This document shows, piece by piece, positions 50,194-58,884 of a stretch of DNA of 64,000 bases. Location: positions 62,001 to 126,000 of the forward strand of contig JBEBHP010000012.1 in NCBI GenBank assembly GCA_040080835.1, in the 5' to 3' direction. Within the stretch, counting starts at the first letter, position 1. Each line of letters starts with the position of its first letter. The notes under the pieces are model-generated. The model had not been told where the DNA came from and did not search any database. It worked only from the letters and a program-made list of their open reading frames with translations. The position numbers and the translations under genes were made by a program. The stretch comes from SZUA-430 sp040080835 (GTDB taxonomy: Bacteria; Pseudomonadota; Alphaproteobacteria; Micropepsales; Micropepsaceae).

Positions 50194-51561
50194 ATGGATC
50201 CACGACAGGTCAAGACCGCGGCCGATGCGCGAGCGATCGTGGAGCTACGGAACCTCAGTCATGTCAAGGTTGGCGTATTCGACATTGATGGTGTGATGCG
50301 TGGCAAATACATGGGCCGCGACAAGTTCTTCTCGGCGCTCGAGAAGGGGTTCGGCTTCTGCGATGTGGTGCTGGGATGGGATTCGAACGACCAGCTCTAC
50401 GACAATGTGAAACTTACAGGCTGGCACACTGCGTATCCAGATGCCGCTGTTCGCGTGTTGCCGGATACCTGTCGGGCCGTGCCGCACGAGGGCGACATGT
50501 TGCTGTTTCTTGCCGAGTTCGAAGGCACGGCAGAAGCCTGCTGCCCCAGAGGCGTGTTCCGGCGTGTGTTGAAGCGGGCCGATGACATGGGCTACTCGGT
50601 GCGTGCCGCAGCCGAGTTCGAGTTCTTCGTGTTTGAGGAAACCCCGCATTCGGTACGCGAGAAGAACTACCGCAACATGCGCAACATCACGCCGGGAAAT
50701 TTCGGCTATTCAATGCTGCGCTCGTCCGTGCATGCCGACTTCTATAACGACCTGATCAAACTGGGCGAGGAGATGGATTTCCCGATCGAAGGTCTGCACA
50801 CGGAAACGGGGCCTGGCGTGCTTGAAGCTGCGATCGTGCATGCGCCTGCGCTGGAGGCGGCTGACCGGGCCGCATTGTTCAAGACCTATTGCAAGGTGCT
50901 TGCGCAGAAGCGCGGCTGGATGGCGACGTTCATGGCGAAATGGTCGAAGGACTGGCCGGGGCAGTCGGGGCATCTGCACATGTCGCTGTTCGACCGCAAC
51001 GGCAAGTCAGCTTTCCATGACGGGAAGGCCCCGCACCAGATGTCGGATACCATGCGCTGGTTTGTCGGCGGGCAACAGAAGTTGATGCCGGAACTGCTTG
51101 CGATGATTGCGTGTACAGTGAATTCCTACACGAGACTCATTCCGGGTTTCTGGGCGCCAACCGATGCGACGTGGGGCGTCGAGAACCGGACATGCGCGCT
51201 GCGGGTCATTCCGGGATCCGAGAAAAGCCAGCGGGTCGAGTATCGCATTGCCGCAGCTGACATCAATCCATACATCGCGCTAGCCTGTGCGATCGGTTCC
51301 GGGCTTTGGGGCGTCGAGAACAAGATCGAACCTGATGCCGCGATCGAGGGCAGCGCCTACGACAAGAAGTTCCCGAAGAGCCGGGCCCTGCCACGCACGC
51401 TGTACGAGGCGGCTGAGCGTCTTGAAGCCTCGAAGGCTGCACGCTCGCTTTTTGGCGATGAGTTCGTCGAGCACTATGCCGCCACACGCAAGTGGGAAGA
51501 GCGCGAATTCCGCAAAGCGATTACCGACTGGGAACTCGCCCGCTATTTTGAAATCATCTGA
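50194..51561 (+). CDS. Glutamine-synthetase-like gamma-glutamyl-amine ligase
   Basis: 455 residues from the ATG at 50194 (CAGGAG upstream). GS catalytic landmarks: AAEFEFFVFEE, SGHLHMSLFDRNG, NSYTRLIPGFWAPTDATWGVENRTCALRVI and RVEYRIAAADINPYIA. The short start VGVFDIDGVMRGKYMGRDKF fits the PuuA/IpuC-like group of gamma-glutamylamine ligases rather than GlnA I, which has a Tyr adenylylation loop. It heads an operon with ALDH, Fe-ADH and a class I GATase, so its amine is probably an amino alcohol or polyamine (inference). Confidence 0.9.
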   Translation: MDPRQVKTAADARAIVELRNLSHVKVGVFDIDGVMRGKYMGRDKFFSALEKGFGFCDVVLGWDSNDQLYDNVKLTGWHTAYPDAAVRVLPDTCRAVPHEGDMLLFLAEFEGTAEACCPRGVFRRVLKRADDMGYSVRAAAEFEFFVFEETPHSVREKNYRNMRNITPGNFGYSMLRSSVHADFYNDLIKLGEEMDFPIEGLHTETGPGVLEAAIVHAPALEAADRAALFKTYCKVLAQKRGWMATFMAKWSKDWPGQSGHLHMSLFDRNGKSAFHDGKAPHQMSDTMRWFVGGQQKLMPELLAMIACTVNSYTRLIPGFWAPTDATWGVENRTCALRVIPGSEKSQRVEYRIAAADINPYIALACAIGSGLWGVENKIEPDAAIEGSAYDKKFPKSRALPRTLYEAAERLEASKAARSLFGDEFVEHYAATRKWEEREFRKAITDWELARYFEII

Positions 51562-51569
51562 GGACGACA

Positions 51570-52958
51570 ATGACTGACATCGTTTGCATTTCACCCATTG
51601 ACGGTCACGAGGTGGCGCGGCGTCCAGTGGCCACCGACGCGCAGATCGCGGCAATTTTCAAAGCAGCTCGGGCGGCTCAGCAAGAATGGGCGCGAGTCTC
51701 CATCAAGGACAGATGTGCGTTTGCGCTGAAGTTCATGGATGCGATGATGGCCATGAACCAGGAGATCGTGCCGGAGCTTGCAGCGCAGATGGGCCGCCCG
51801 GTGCGCTTTGGTGGCGAGTTCCGGGGCTTTGAGGAGCGCGTGCGCTACATGGTTTCAATCGCGGAGGACGCGCTGAAGCCGGTTCTGCCTTCCGATCCGA
51901 AGCCTGGATTCAAGCGCATGATCAAGCGAACGCCGCTTGGCATCGTGCTCGTCATTGCGCCTTGGAACTATCCCTATCTGACGGCTGTGAACACGATTGT
52001 GCCCGCGCTCATTGCCGGCAACGCGGTGGTGCTCAAGCATGCGGCTCAGACGATCCTCGTCGGTGAGCGCTTCGAGCAGGCGATGAGGAAAGCTGGGGCG
52101 CCCAAAGGTCTGTTCGCCAATATCGTGCTGGGACATGAGCAAACGTCACGCGTGCTTGGCGCGGGGATTGTCAATCATGTAAATTTCACAGGTTCGGTGG
52201 AAGGCGGCAAGAGCATTGAGCGCGCAGCTGCGGGCACGTTCACGACGATGGGGCTTGAACTCGGTGGCAAGGATCCGGCCTATGTGCGTGCGGACGTGAA
52301 GCTCGACCACGCCATCGAGAACCTCGTTGATGGTGCGTTCTACAATTCAGGACAGTGTTGTTGTGGCATCGAGCGCATCTATGTGCATGAAAGTGTCCAT
52401 GACAAGTTTCTCGACGGCTTCGTGAACCTCACCCGACAATATGTGCTGGGCAATCCCCTTGATGAAAAGACAACGCTGGGACCGATGGCAAACAAGCGGT
52501 TTGCCGAACTTGTGCGCAGGCAGACGGCCGAGGCGCTTGCCAAGGGTGCTCAGGCGCACGTTGATCCGGCTGCGTTTGCCGCGAACCGGGAGGGATCGCC
52601 CTACCTTGCGCCGCAGGTGTTGACCGATGTCAATCATTCCATGTCGGTGATGATGGACGAGAGTTTTGGTCCTGTTGTGGGCATCATGAAGGTGAAGTCC
52701 GACGAAGAGGCGATCAGGCTGATGAATGACTCGCCCTATGGCCTGACGGCGGGAATCTGGACGACTGATCTTGTGGCGGCTGAACGCATCGGCGATCAGG
52801 TGGAAACGGGCACCGTGTTCATGAACCGCTGTGATTATCTTGATCCGGCGCTGGCATGGACAGGGGTGAAGGATACCGGTCGTGGCGCATCGCTTTCGCC
52901 GATTGGCTTCGAGATGCTGACGCGTCCGAAGTCGTATCATTTGCGACATCAGGTTTAG
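51570..52958 (+). CDS. NAD(P)-dependent aldehyde dehydrogenase
   Basis: 462 residues. Cofactor and catalytic motifs: TPLGIVLVIAPWNYPYL, NFTGSVEGGKSIERAA, general base Glu in GLELGGKDPAYV, and nucleophile Cys in FYNSGQCCCGIERIYV. A succinate-semialdehyde/4-aminobutyraldehyde-like ALDH. It lies 8 nt after the ligase and 3 nt before the iron ADH, so it would oxidise an aldehyde made by that ADH while the gamma-glutamyl group protects the amine. Confidence 0.93.
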   Translation: MTDIVCISPIDGHEVARRPVATDAQIAAIFKAARAAQQEWARVSIKDRCAFALKFMDAMMAMNQEIVPELAAQMGRPVRFGGEFRGFEERVRYMVSIAEDALKPVLPSDPKPGFKRMIKRTPLGIVLVIAPWNYPYLTAVNTIVPALIAGNAVVLKHAAQTILVGERFEQAMRKAGAPKGLFANIVLGHEQTSRVLGAGIVNHVNFTGSVEGGKSIERAAAGTFTTMGLELGGKDPAYVRADVKLDHAIENLVDGAFYNSGQCCCGIERIYVHESVHDKFLDGFVNLTRQYVLGNPLDEKTTLGPMANKRFAELVRRQTAEALAKGAQAHVDPAAFAANREGSPYLAPQVLTDVNHSMSVMMDESFGPVVGIMKVKSDEEAIRLMNDSPYGLTAGIWTTDLVAAERIGDQVETGTVFMNRCDYLDPALAWTGVKDTGRGASLSPIGFEMLTRPKSYHLRHQV

Positions 52959-52961
52959 GTC

Positions 52962-54128
52962 ATGTCACAGAAAGCAAACTGGAACTATCCGACGAGTGTT
53001 CGCTTTGGTGCGGGGCGCATCTCGGAACTTGCTGATGCCTGCTGGAGTGCGGGGATGGCGCGGCCGCTGCTCGTCACGGATCCGGGACTTGCCGCGATGC
53101 CGATGGTGGCGCAGGCGCTGGCATCCCTGAAAAGTGCGGGACTGGGTGCTGCCGTGTTCTCGGACATCAAGTCCAATCCGGTCGAGTCCAATGTTGAGGC
53201 CGGCGTTGCCGTGCTGCGAGCTGGCAAACATGACGGAGTCGTTGCCTTTGGTGGCGGCTCTGCACTGGATGTCGGGAAGGTCATTGCCTTCATGGCCGGA
53301 CAGACGCGACCCATGTGGGATTTCGAAGACGTTGGCGACTGGTGGACGCGTGCGGACCCGAAGGGGATCGCACCGGTAATCGCCGTGCCGACGACTTCGG
53401 GTACGGGTTCTGAAGTCGGGCGCGCGGGCGTCATTACGCAGGAAGCGACGCACACCAAGAAAGTGATCTTCCATCCGAAGATGATGCCGGTCGTGACGAT
53501 CTGTGATCCGGCGCTGACGGTGGGATTGCCTGCTCACCTCACCGCAGCGACGGGCATGGACGCGTTCGCACACTGTCTCGAGGCCTATTGCGCGCCCGGG
53601 TTTCATCCGTCGGCTGATGGCATTGCGGTGGAAGGCATGAGGCTGGTGAAAGAGAACCTTGTGCGCGCCGTGAAGACCGGCAACGATCTTGAAGCGCGCG
53701 GCAACATGATGGCAGCCGCTGCGATGGGCGCGACTGCGTTCCAGAAGGGACTTGGCGCGATCCATGCGCTGTCACATCCGATCGGCGCGCTGTACGACAC
53801 GCATCACGGGCTGACCAATGCCGTATTCATGCCTTATGTGCTGGCCTTCAATCGGTCGGCGATCGAGGTGCGGATAGCGCGGCTTGCTGCCTATCTGGGG
53901 CTTGACGCTTCGTTCGATGCGTTCCAGTCCTACGTGCTGCAGCTTCGCACGGAGATTGGTATTCCACACACGCTGTCTGGTCTGAAGGTCGATGGCAGTC
54001 GCGGAGCCCTGATCGCCGAAATGGCAATTGTTGATCCGACGGCTGGAGGTAACCCCGTGCCGCTCGACATGGCTGGTGCGCGCGCGATCTTCCAGGCCGC
54101 ACTGTCGGGGAAGGTTGGTGGGGCATGA
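52962..54128 (+). CDS. Iron-containing (group III) alcohol dehydrogenase
   Basis: 388 residues. NAD fold motif VVAFGGGSALDVGKVIAFMAG; metal site residues in ICDPALTVGLPAHLTAATGMDAFAHCLEAY and GAIHALSHPIGALYDTHHGLTNAVFMPYVL (conserved Asp and three His). It interconverts an alcohol and its aldehyde. Its ATGA overlap with the next gene, and its position between ALDH and GATase, make it part of the same catabolic unit. Confidence 0.94.
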   Translation: MSQKANWNYPTSVRFGAGRISELADACWSAGMARPLLVTDPGLAAMPMVAQALASLKSAGLGAAVFSDIKSNPVESNVEAGVAVLRAGKHDGVVAFGGGSALDVGKVIAFMAGQTRPMWDFEDVGDWWTRADPKGIAPVIAVPTTSGTGSEVGRAGVITQEATHTKKVIFHPKMMPVVTICDPALTVGLPAHLTAATGMDAFAHCLEAYCAPGFHPSADGIAVEGMRLVKENLVRAVKTGNDLEARGNMMAAAAMGATAFQKGLGAIHALSHPIGALYDTHHGLTNAVFMPYVLAFNRSAIEVRIARLAAYLGLDASFDAFQSYVLQLRTEIGIPHTLSGLKVDGSRGALIAEMAIVDPTAGGNPVPLDMAGARAIFQAALSGKVGGA

Positions 54129-54991
54129 GCGCGCTGAGGCTGCTTGTCGTTGAAGGCAATACGGCCGAAGGCCGTGAGCGTCATACCGCTGTCGGCGGGC
54201 GCGTTGCGAGCGAGCGCTATGCCGATGTGCTGCGCGAGCTTGCCTCAGGTGCGCGTGTTGACGTCTGTTTTCCCGCTGACCTCGGTGCGAACCTGCCGGA
54301 CCGCATGGGGATTGAAGGCTATGATGGTGTTGCGATCACGGGCTCGGCGCTGAACATCTATGATCTGGGGCCATCGATCATGCGGCAGGTCGAGCTTGCG
54401 CGAGCCGTGTTTGAAACTGATACGCCGTTCTTTGGTTCGTGCTGGGGGCTGCAGGTGGCGACGGTGGCCGCTGGCGGGACCGTGCGGCGGAACCCGAAGG
54501 GGCGCGAGATCGGTTTTTCGCGTGGCATCTGCCTGACGGAGGCGGGTGAGGAACACGACCTCTATTGGGACAAGCCGACCGTGTTCGATACGATCACGGT
54601 GCATCTCGACGAGATCGAAGAGACTGCGCGGGGCACGACGATCCTTGCCACCAACGCATGGAGCGCAGTGCAGGCGGCTGAGATCAAGACGCGGCGGTGC
54701 ACGTTCTGGGGTGTGCAATACCACCCCGAGTATTCGTTCACGGATATTGCGGCGGTGATCAAGCGTCTGAAGGGGCCGAGTGTGGAGCAGGGCCTGTTCA
54801 AGGGTGACGCCGATCATTCGGCCTATGTGAACAAGCTTGAGGCGCTTGAAAGAAATTCCGGTGACAGTGCGCTTGCGTGGCAGCTCGGGGTTTCTGATGC
54901 GGTGACGGACACCGCGCATCGTACCCGCGAGCTCAAGAACTGGATCGAGCGGATGGTGCTGCCGTCGCGGGCGAAGCGGGGGCGGGGATAG
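54125..54991 (+). CDS. Class I glutamine amidotransferase (possible gamma-glutamyl hydrolase)
   Basis: 288 residues. The triad is visible: nucleophile Cys in FGSCWGLQVATVAAGG, and His-x-Glu in GVQYHPEYSF. No synthetase domain is fused, so it resembles PuuD-like hydrolases that release the amino acid from gamma-glutamyl intermediates. Its final segment RTRELKNWIERMV is duplicated 0.48 kb downstream (55405-55470), next to an orphan gene. Confidence 0.88.
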   Translation: MSALRLLVVEGNTAEGRERHTAVGGRVASERYADVLRELASGARVDVCFPADLGANLPDRMGIEGYDGVAITGSALNIYDLGPSIMRQVELARAVFETDTPFFGSCWGLQVATVAAGGTVRRNPKGREIGFSRGICLTEAGEEHDLYWDKPTVFDTITVHLDEIEETARGTTILATNAWSAVQAAEIKTRRCTFWGVQYHPEYSFTDIAAVIKRLKGPSVEQGLFKGDADHSAYVNKLEALERNSGDSALAWQLGVSDAVTDTAHRTRELKNWIERMVLPSRAKRGRG

Positions 54992-54999
54992 GTGCGTTC

Positions 55000-55395
55000 A
55001 TGGGAGCGTACAATTACATTGTGTTTGATGCGGTCTGTCCTGGTTGCGGGACTGCTGTTGCCATGTGTGCGCAAACTCACGTTGCGTCTTCGTTTGATGG
55101 TGATGTTCGGGGTCGGTTTTGCGACCGTTACTTCGAGCTGAATGAGCCCATGTTCTGGTGGGCACAGGATGATCAGCGTTGGTCGCGCTGGACTAAGGGT
55201 GCCGACTCAGTGAGTGGCAATGGCGTTGGTGCGCTCGAAGACTGCCACACCGAGTGTCCTAATTGCGATAATGATCTGAAAGCCGGCATAGATTTTCGAG
55301 GTGCCGTTCCAGTCGGATTTTATCGTCTTCGGCTTGTTCCAAAGTGGAGCAAGGGCCCTCGGCATTGGTTCGGGCGACAATCGAAGAGGGAGTAG
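55000..55395 (+). CDS. Orphan putative zinc-ribbon protein
   Basis: 131 residues starting 8 nt after the amidotransferase stop; GGGGATAGG upstream, in that gene's last codons, can serve as ribosome-binding site, so it is translationally coupled. It has CPGC (13-16) and a distant CPNC pair, a likely zinc site, and Trp/Tyr-rich segments (MFWWAQDDQRWSRW). No family is recognised. It sits between the intact amidotransferase and a displaced copy of that gene's 3' end. Confidence 0.65.
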   Translation: MGAYNYIVFDAVCPGCGTAVAMCAQTHVASSFDGDVRGRFCDRYFELNEPMFWWAQDDQRWSRWTKGADSVSGNGVGALEDCHTECPNCDNDLKAGIDFRGAVPVGFYRLRLVPKWSKGPRHWFGRQSKRE

Positions 55396-55404
55396 TCTGC
55401 AGAG

Positions 55405-55470
55405 CGCACGCGCGAACTCAAGAATTGGTTCGAGCGACTGGTTCAGCAAACGCGGGCGAAGCGGGAGTAG
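55405..55470 (+). pseudogene. Displaced duplicate of the amidotransferase 3' end
   Basis: The frame reads RTRELKNWFERLVQQTRAKRE then stop, versus RTRELKNWIERMVLPSRAKRGRG then stop at 54920-54991. There is no start codon or upstream gene body; it is a stranded tail. Confidence 0.75.
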
Positions 55471-55499
55471 GTGGCCTCGCCGGTGCGTCAATATTCGGT

Positions 55500-55649
55500 C
55501 TACTCCGCCGCTTCAGCGAGCTTTGGGGCTGCTGCCTTCACGTCGGCCCCGACATGGGCTTCGAATTTCTTGAAGTTGTCGCGGAACATCTGGACGAGTT
55601 TGATCGCCTGCTTGTCGTAGGCTGTCTTGTCGGTCCAGGTTTCGCGCGT
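55500..55649 (-). pseudogene. Displaced duplicate of the pckA 3' end
   Basis: The last 49 codons of pckA are repeated here (ETWTDKTAYDKQAIKLVQMF ... VKAAAPKLAEAAE), with about a dozen base differences over about 149 bp relative to 56217-56366. Upstream of it the frame has no pckA body. The inner stop lies 29 nt from the displaced amidotransferase stop. Confidence 0.85.
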
Positions 55650-55698
55650 GCTTGCGCTATCCGACGGTATGAACTCGAAGGCAGACACAAGACTTTCG

Positions 55699-56208
55699 CT
55701 ACGTGCTGCAAGACTTAAAAAATGGTCGTAGCACTGTTTCCGGCACCTTTGTGGTGAAGCCAGCATAATTTCTTCCTGGGCCGCCAAACAGCACACTCAA
55801 TTTTCCGCCAGAACTTACGCTTCGCAGAAACTTGTCGTCAGAGGGAAGTGTAAAAGTCAGTTCAACGCCTTCAGCTTCAGTATTTTCACGCGTTGTTCCG
55901 CCAAGGGTACGAACGATTTTGTTCGCTCGTATATGGATCTCGTACTTTGATATTGGCTCGAATTCGGTATCAAATTTTGAGGCAATAATTTTGTGGTGAC
56001 CACTGCAGGTCAACTTTATGATGAGGTGGTCGGAATCGGGATAGCCCAAAGTGGCGGTGGCGTTGATGCCTCGTCCTTGAACTTCCCACGTGAGATTGGG
56101 GTCGTTCAGTATCGGTGCGTCTGACCAATCGAGCGCCTGATAAGCAAATGCGTTCGTCGCAAGTGATATGCTTACGACAAACGCAGACAATGCTGACCGT
56201 GCATGCAA
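55699..56208 (-). CDS. Orphan secreted protein downstream of pckA
   Basis: 169 residues from TTG 56208, 8 nt after the pckA stop; the GGAG in the last pckA codons is its ribosome-binding site, so it is coupled to pckA translation. A signal peptide (SALSAFVVSISLATNAFA) precedes a beta-rich domain (HLIIKLTCSGHHKIIASKFDTEFEPISKYEIHIRANKIV). A single Cys pair may bond (C of TCSGHH and the C-terminal KSCST). No family is recognised. Confidence 0.65.
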   Translation of the reverse strand: MHARSALSAFVVSISLATNAFAYQALDWSDAPILNDPNLTWEVQGRGINATATLGYPDSDHLIIKLTCSGHHKIIASKFDTEFEPISKYEIHIRANKIVRTLGGTTRENTEAEGVELTFTLPSDDKFLRSVSSGGKLSVLFGGPGRNYAGFTTKVPETVLRPFFKSCST

Positions 56209-56216
56209 GTTAGGAT

Positions 56217-57827
56217 TTACTCCGCTGCTTCGGCGAGCTTGGGGGCTGCTGCCTTTACGTCGGCGCCGACGTGGGCTTCGAACTTCTTGAAGTTGTCGCC
56301 GAACATCTGGACGAGTTTGATCGCCTGCTTGTCGTAGGCGGTTTTGTCGGACCAGGTTTCGCGCGGGTTCAGGGTCTTGTCGTCGACGCCGGGCACGGAG
56401 ACCGGCACATCGAAACCGAAATGCGGGTCCTTGCGCATCTGGACGTTCTTCAGCGTGCCATCGAGGGCGGCCGAAAGCAGGGCGCGCGTGACCTTGATCG
56501 GCATGCGCGAGCCGGTGCCAAAGGCGCCGCCAGTCCAGCCGGTATTGACAAGCCAGCAGTCGACGCTGTGGGCTGCAATCAGGTCGCGCAGCAGGTTGCC
56601 GTATTCTGCCGGGTGACGCGGCATGAACGGCGCGCCGAAGCAGGTCGAGAATGTCGGTTGCGGTTCCTTGCCGAGACCTTTTTCAGTGCCAGCCACTTTC
56701 GCGGTGAAGCCTGACAGAAAGTGATACATGGCTTGGCTTGGCGTGAGCTTTGCGATGGGTGGCAGCACGCCGAATGCATCAGCCGTCAGCATGACGATGT
56801 TCGATGGCTGGCCGGTGATGCCTGTGGTGCTGGCATTCGGAATGTAGCCGATCGGGTAAGCGCCGCGTGAATTTTCGGCGAGCGTCGCGTCGCTAAGATC
56901 AAGCTCGCGCGTTGCTTCATTGATTACGACATTTTCAAGCACTGTGCCGAAGCGCTTCGTTGTCGCGAAGATTTCAGGTTCTGCTTCCGGCGAGAGGCGG
57001 ATCATCTTGGCGTAGCAGCCACCTTCGAAATTGAACACGCCGTGCTCGGACCAGCCATGCTCGTCGTCGCCAATCAACGTGCGGTTTGGATCGGCTGACA
57101 GGGTGGTCTTGCCGGTACCCGAGAGGCCAAAGAAGATTGCGCTTTCCTTCGACCGGCCGACGTTCACCGAGCAATGCATCGGCATGACTTTCTTTGGCGG
57201 CAGCAGATAATTCAGGATCGTAAATACGGACTTCTTCATTTCGCCTGCGTAGGACGTGCCGCCGATCAGCACGAGTTTCCTTTCAAAAGACACGGCAATG
57301 ACCGTGCCAGACGCCGTGCCATGAATGGACGGATCTGCCTGGAACCCAGGGAAATCGATGATCGTGAACTGCGGATCGAATGTCTGTCGTTCGCCAGCTT
57401 CCGGCTCGATCAGCAGATGCTGGATGAACAGCGAATGCCAGGCCAGTTCGGTGACGATGCGAACCGGCAAGCGATGGACCTTGTCAGCGCCACCGAACAG
57501 GTCCTGCACGAACAGTTCGCGCCCTTGCGCATAGGCCTTGAATGAGTTGAACAGCGCATCGAAGTGCGCCGAGGTCATCGCCTTGTTGTTGTCCCACCAG
57601 ATGTGCTTTTCGACCGACGGCTCCCGGACCACGAACTTGTCTCCGGCAGAGCGTCCGGTGTGGATGCCCGTCTTCACGACAATCGGACCTTCCTTCGCCA
57701 GAACGCCTTCGCGACGCTCGACAGCCTGCTGCACCAGGCTTGCCATCGGCAGGTTCCAGTGAACCTGTCGAAGATTGATGAGGCCGACGCTGTTAATGGC
57801 GTTTTGCTGATGTCCGTTCGTGTGCAT
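56217..57827 (-). CDS. pckA: Phosphoenolpyruvate carboxykinase (ATP)
   Basis: 536 residues from the ATG at 57827 (GGAGA upstream); the frame is open further but those residues are not homologous. GGTSYAGEMKKSVFTILNYLLP, the P-loop GLSGTGKTTLSADPNR, DDEHGWSEHGVFNFEGGCYAKMI and NTGWTGGAFGTGSRMPIK identify the ATP-dependent gluconeogenic enzyme. It is divergent from chvI; in several alphaproteobacteria ChvI activates pckA, so shared control is plausible. Its 3' end has a second, displaced copy at 55500-55649. Confidence 0.97.
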   Translation of the reverse strand: MHTNGHQQNAINSVGLINLRQVHWNLPMASLVQQAVERREGVLAKEGPIVVKTGIHTGRSAGDKFVVREPSVEKHIWWDNNKAMTSAHFDALFNSFKAYAQGRELFVQDLFGGADKVHRLPVRIVTELAWHSLFIQHLLIEPEAGERQTFDPQFTIIDFPGFQADPSIHGTASGTVIAVSFERKLVLIGGTSYAGEMKKSVFTILNYLLPPKKVMPMHCSVNVGRSKESAIFFGLSGTGKTTLSADPNRTLIGDDEHGWSEHGVFNFEGGCYAKMIRLSPEAEPEIFATTKRFGTVLENVVINEATRELDLSDATLAENSRGAYPIGYIPNASTTGITGQPSNIVMLTADAFGVLPPIAKLTPSQAMYHFLSGFTAKVAGTEKGLGKEPQPTFSTCFGAPFMPRHPAEYGNLLRDLIAAHSVDCWLVNTGWTGGAFGTGSRMPIKVTRALLSAALDGTLKNVQMRKDPHFGFDVPVSVPGVDDKTLNPRETWSDKTAYDKQAIKLVQMFGDNFKKFEAHVGADVKAAAPKLAEAAE

Positions 57828-58185
57828 TCGTCGTCGTCTCCGTCGCGCCATTCCTTCACGCCGTTCAGGGTAGAATTGGCAGAATTCCGAGGTTTTTGTT
57901 TTGAAGGCGCACCATAAGGGTGGGGCCTTCCCGACGCAATATCGGGGGGCGCAAAGAGCTCTGGAGAGCCTCCAAAAAGACAAAATAGCCGGATAGACGT
58001 TTCAGCGGCATCGCTCAGGTTGTCGCAATTCGATGGTTAGCGACCACCAATAAGGCTTTGCCCTGTCTGGGGTTTTTGCCCAATGACGCTGCGGCTGTCA
58101 CACGTTCATGCGATGGCGAAGGGAGTGGAGTGTGCCTATAGTCGAGGAGGACGAGATTCTCATAACAGCCAGGGCGGACGACTCC
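57828..58185. other. Divergent pckA / chvI control region
   Basis: 358 bp with no credible gene. It must hold promoters for both directions; I do not see a clear consensus promoter. A run of CGTCGTCGT-type codons near 57830 and the GGGGTTTTTGCCC stretch (58069-58081) are the only notable sequences. A ChvI motif search would be needed to locate binding sites. Confidence 0.5.
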
Positions 58186-58884
58186 ATGACGACCATCGCG
58201 CTTGTCGATGACGACCGGAACATACTTTCTTCCCTGTCCATGGCGCTCGAGCAGGAAGGATTCCAGGTCAGGACCTATTCCGATGGCGTTTCGGCCCTGA
58301 CTGCCCTGCAAGCGTCTCCGCCGGCACTGGCCATTCTGGACATCAAGATGCCGCGCATGGATGGTTACGAGGTGCTCAAGCGCCTGCGGCAGACCAGCGA
58401 CCTGCCCGTCATCTTCCTGACGTCCAAAGATGATGAAGTCGACGAAGTGGTCGGCCTCAGCCTGGGCGCAGACGACTACATCAAGAAGCCGTTTACGCAG
58501 CGCCTGCTCATGCAGCGGGTGCGCGCCGTGCTGCGTCGCGCCGAAGCGCGCAATGCGCCGAATACGGTGACCCCTGCCAAGGAGATCATGACGCGCGGCA
58601 AGCTTGTGCTGGACCAGCAGCGGCATTCGTGTGCGTGGAGCGGAAGTGAAGTGCAGTTGACCGTGACAGAATTCCTGATCCTGCACGCGCTTGCGCAGCG
58701 TCCGGGTATCGTCAAAAGCCGGGACAACCTGATGGATGCTGCCTATGACGATCAGGTCTATGTCGATGACCGCACGATCGACAGTCACATCAAGCGGCTT
58801 CGCAAGAAATTCAAGCACATCGACGATGCATTCGATTCGATCCAGACGCTTTATGGTGTCGGCTACAAGTACGTAGAAGTTTGA
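58186..58884 (+). CDS. chvI: Response regulator ChvI (OmpR family)
   Basis: 232 residues from the ATG at 58186. The receiver domain has phospho-acceptor D52 in AILDIKMPRMDG and the K in YIKKPFT (about 101). The winged-helix DNA-binding domain occupies about 135-230 (TVTEFLILHALAQRPGIVKSRDNLMDAAY, TIDSHIKRLRKKF). Operon order chvI-chvG-hprK-EIIA-HPr is the alphaproteobacterial standard, linking envelope/acid signals to carbon PTS control. The stop overlaps chvG (TTGA). Confidence 0.95.
   Translation: MTTIALVDDDRNILSSLSMALEQEGFQVRTYSDGVSALTALQASPPALAILDIKMPRMDGYEVLKRLRQTSDLPVIFLTSKDDEVDEVVGLSLGADDYIKKPFTQRLLMQRVRAVLRRAEARNAPNTVTPAKEIMTRGKLVLDQQRHSCAWSGSEVQLTVTEFLILHALAQRPGIVKSRDNLMDAAYDDQVYVDDRTIDSHIKRLRKKFKHIDDAFDSIQTLYGVGYKYVEV

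Noticed and set aside
55500..55796. Leftward 98-codon open frame ending in a pckA-like tail
   Set aside because: Only the last 49 codons match pckA and the upstream part is unrelated sequence overlapping the secreted orphan gene; recorded as a displaced tail, not as a gene.
58069..58081. Intrinsic terminator between pckA and chvI
   Set aside because: The GGGGTTTTTGCCC stretch does not form a stable stem with a following T-run, and both flanking genes are transcribed away from it.
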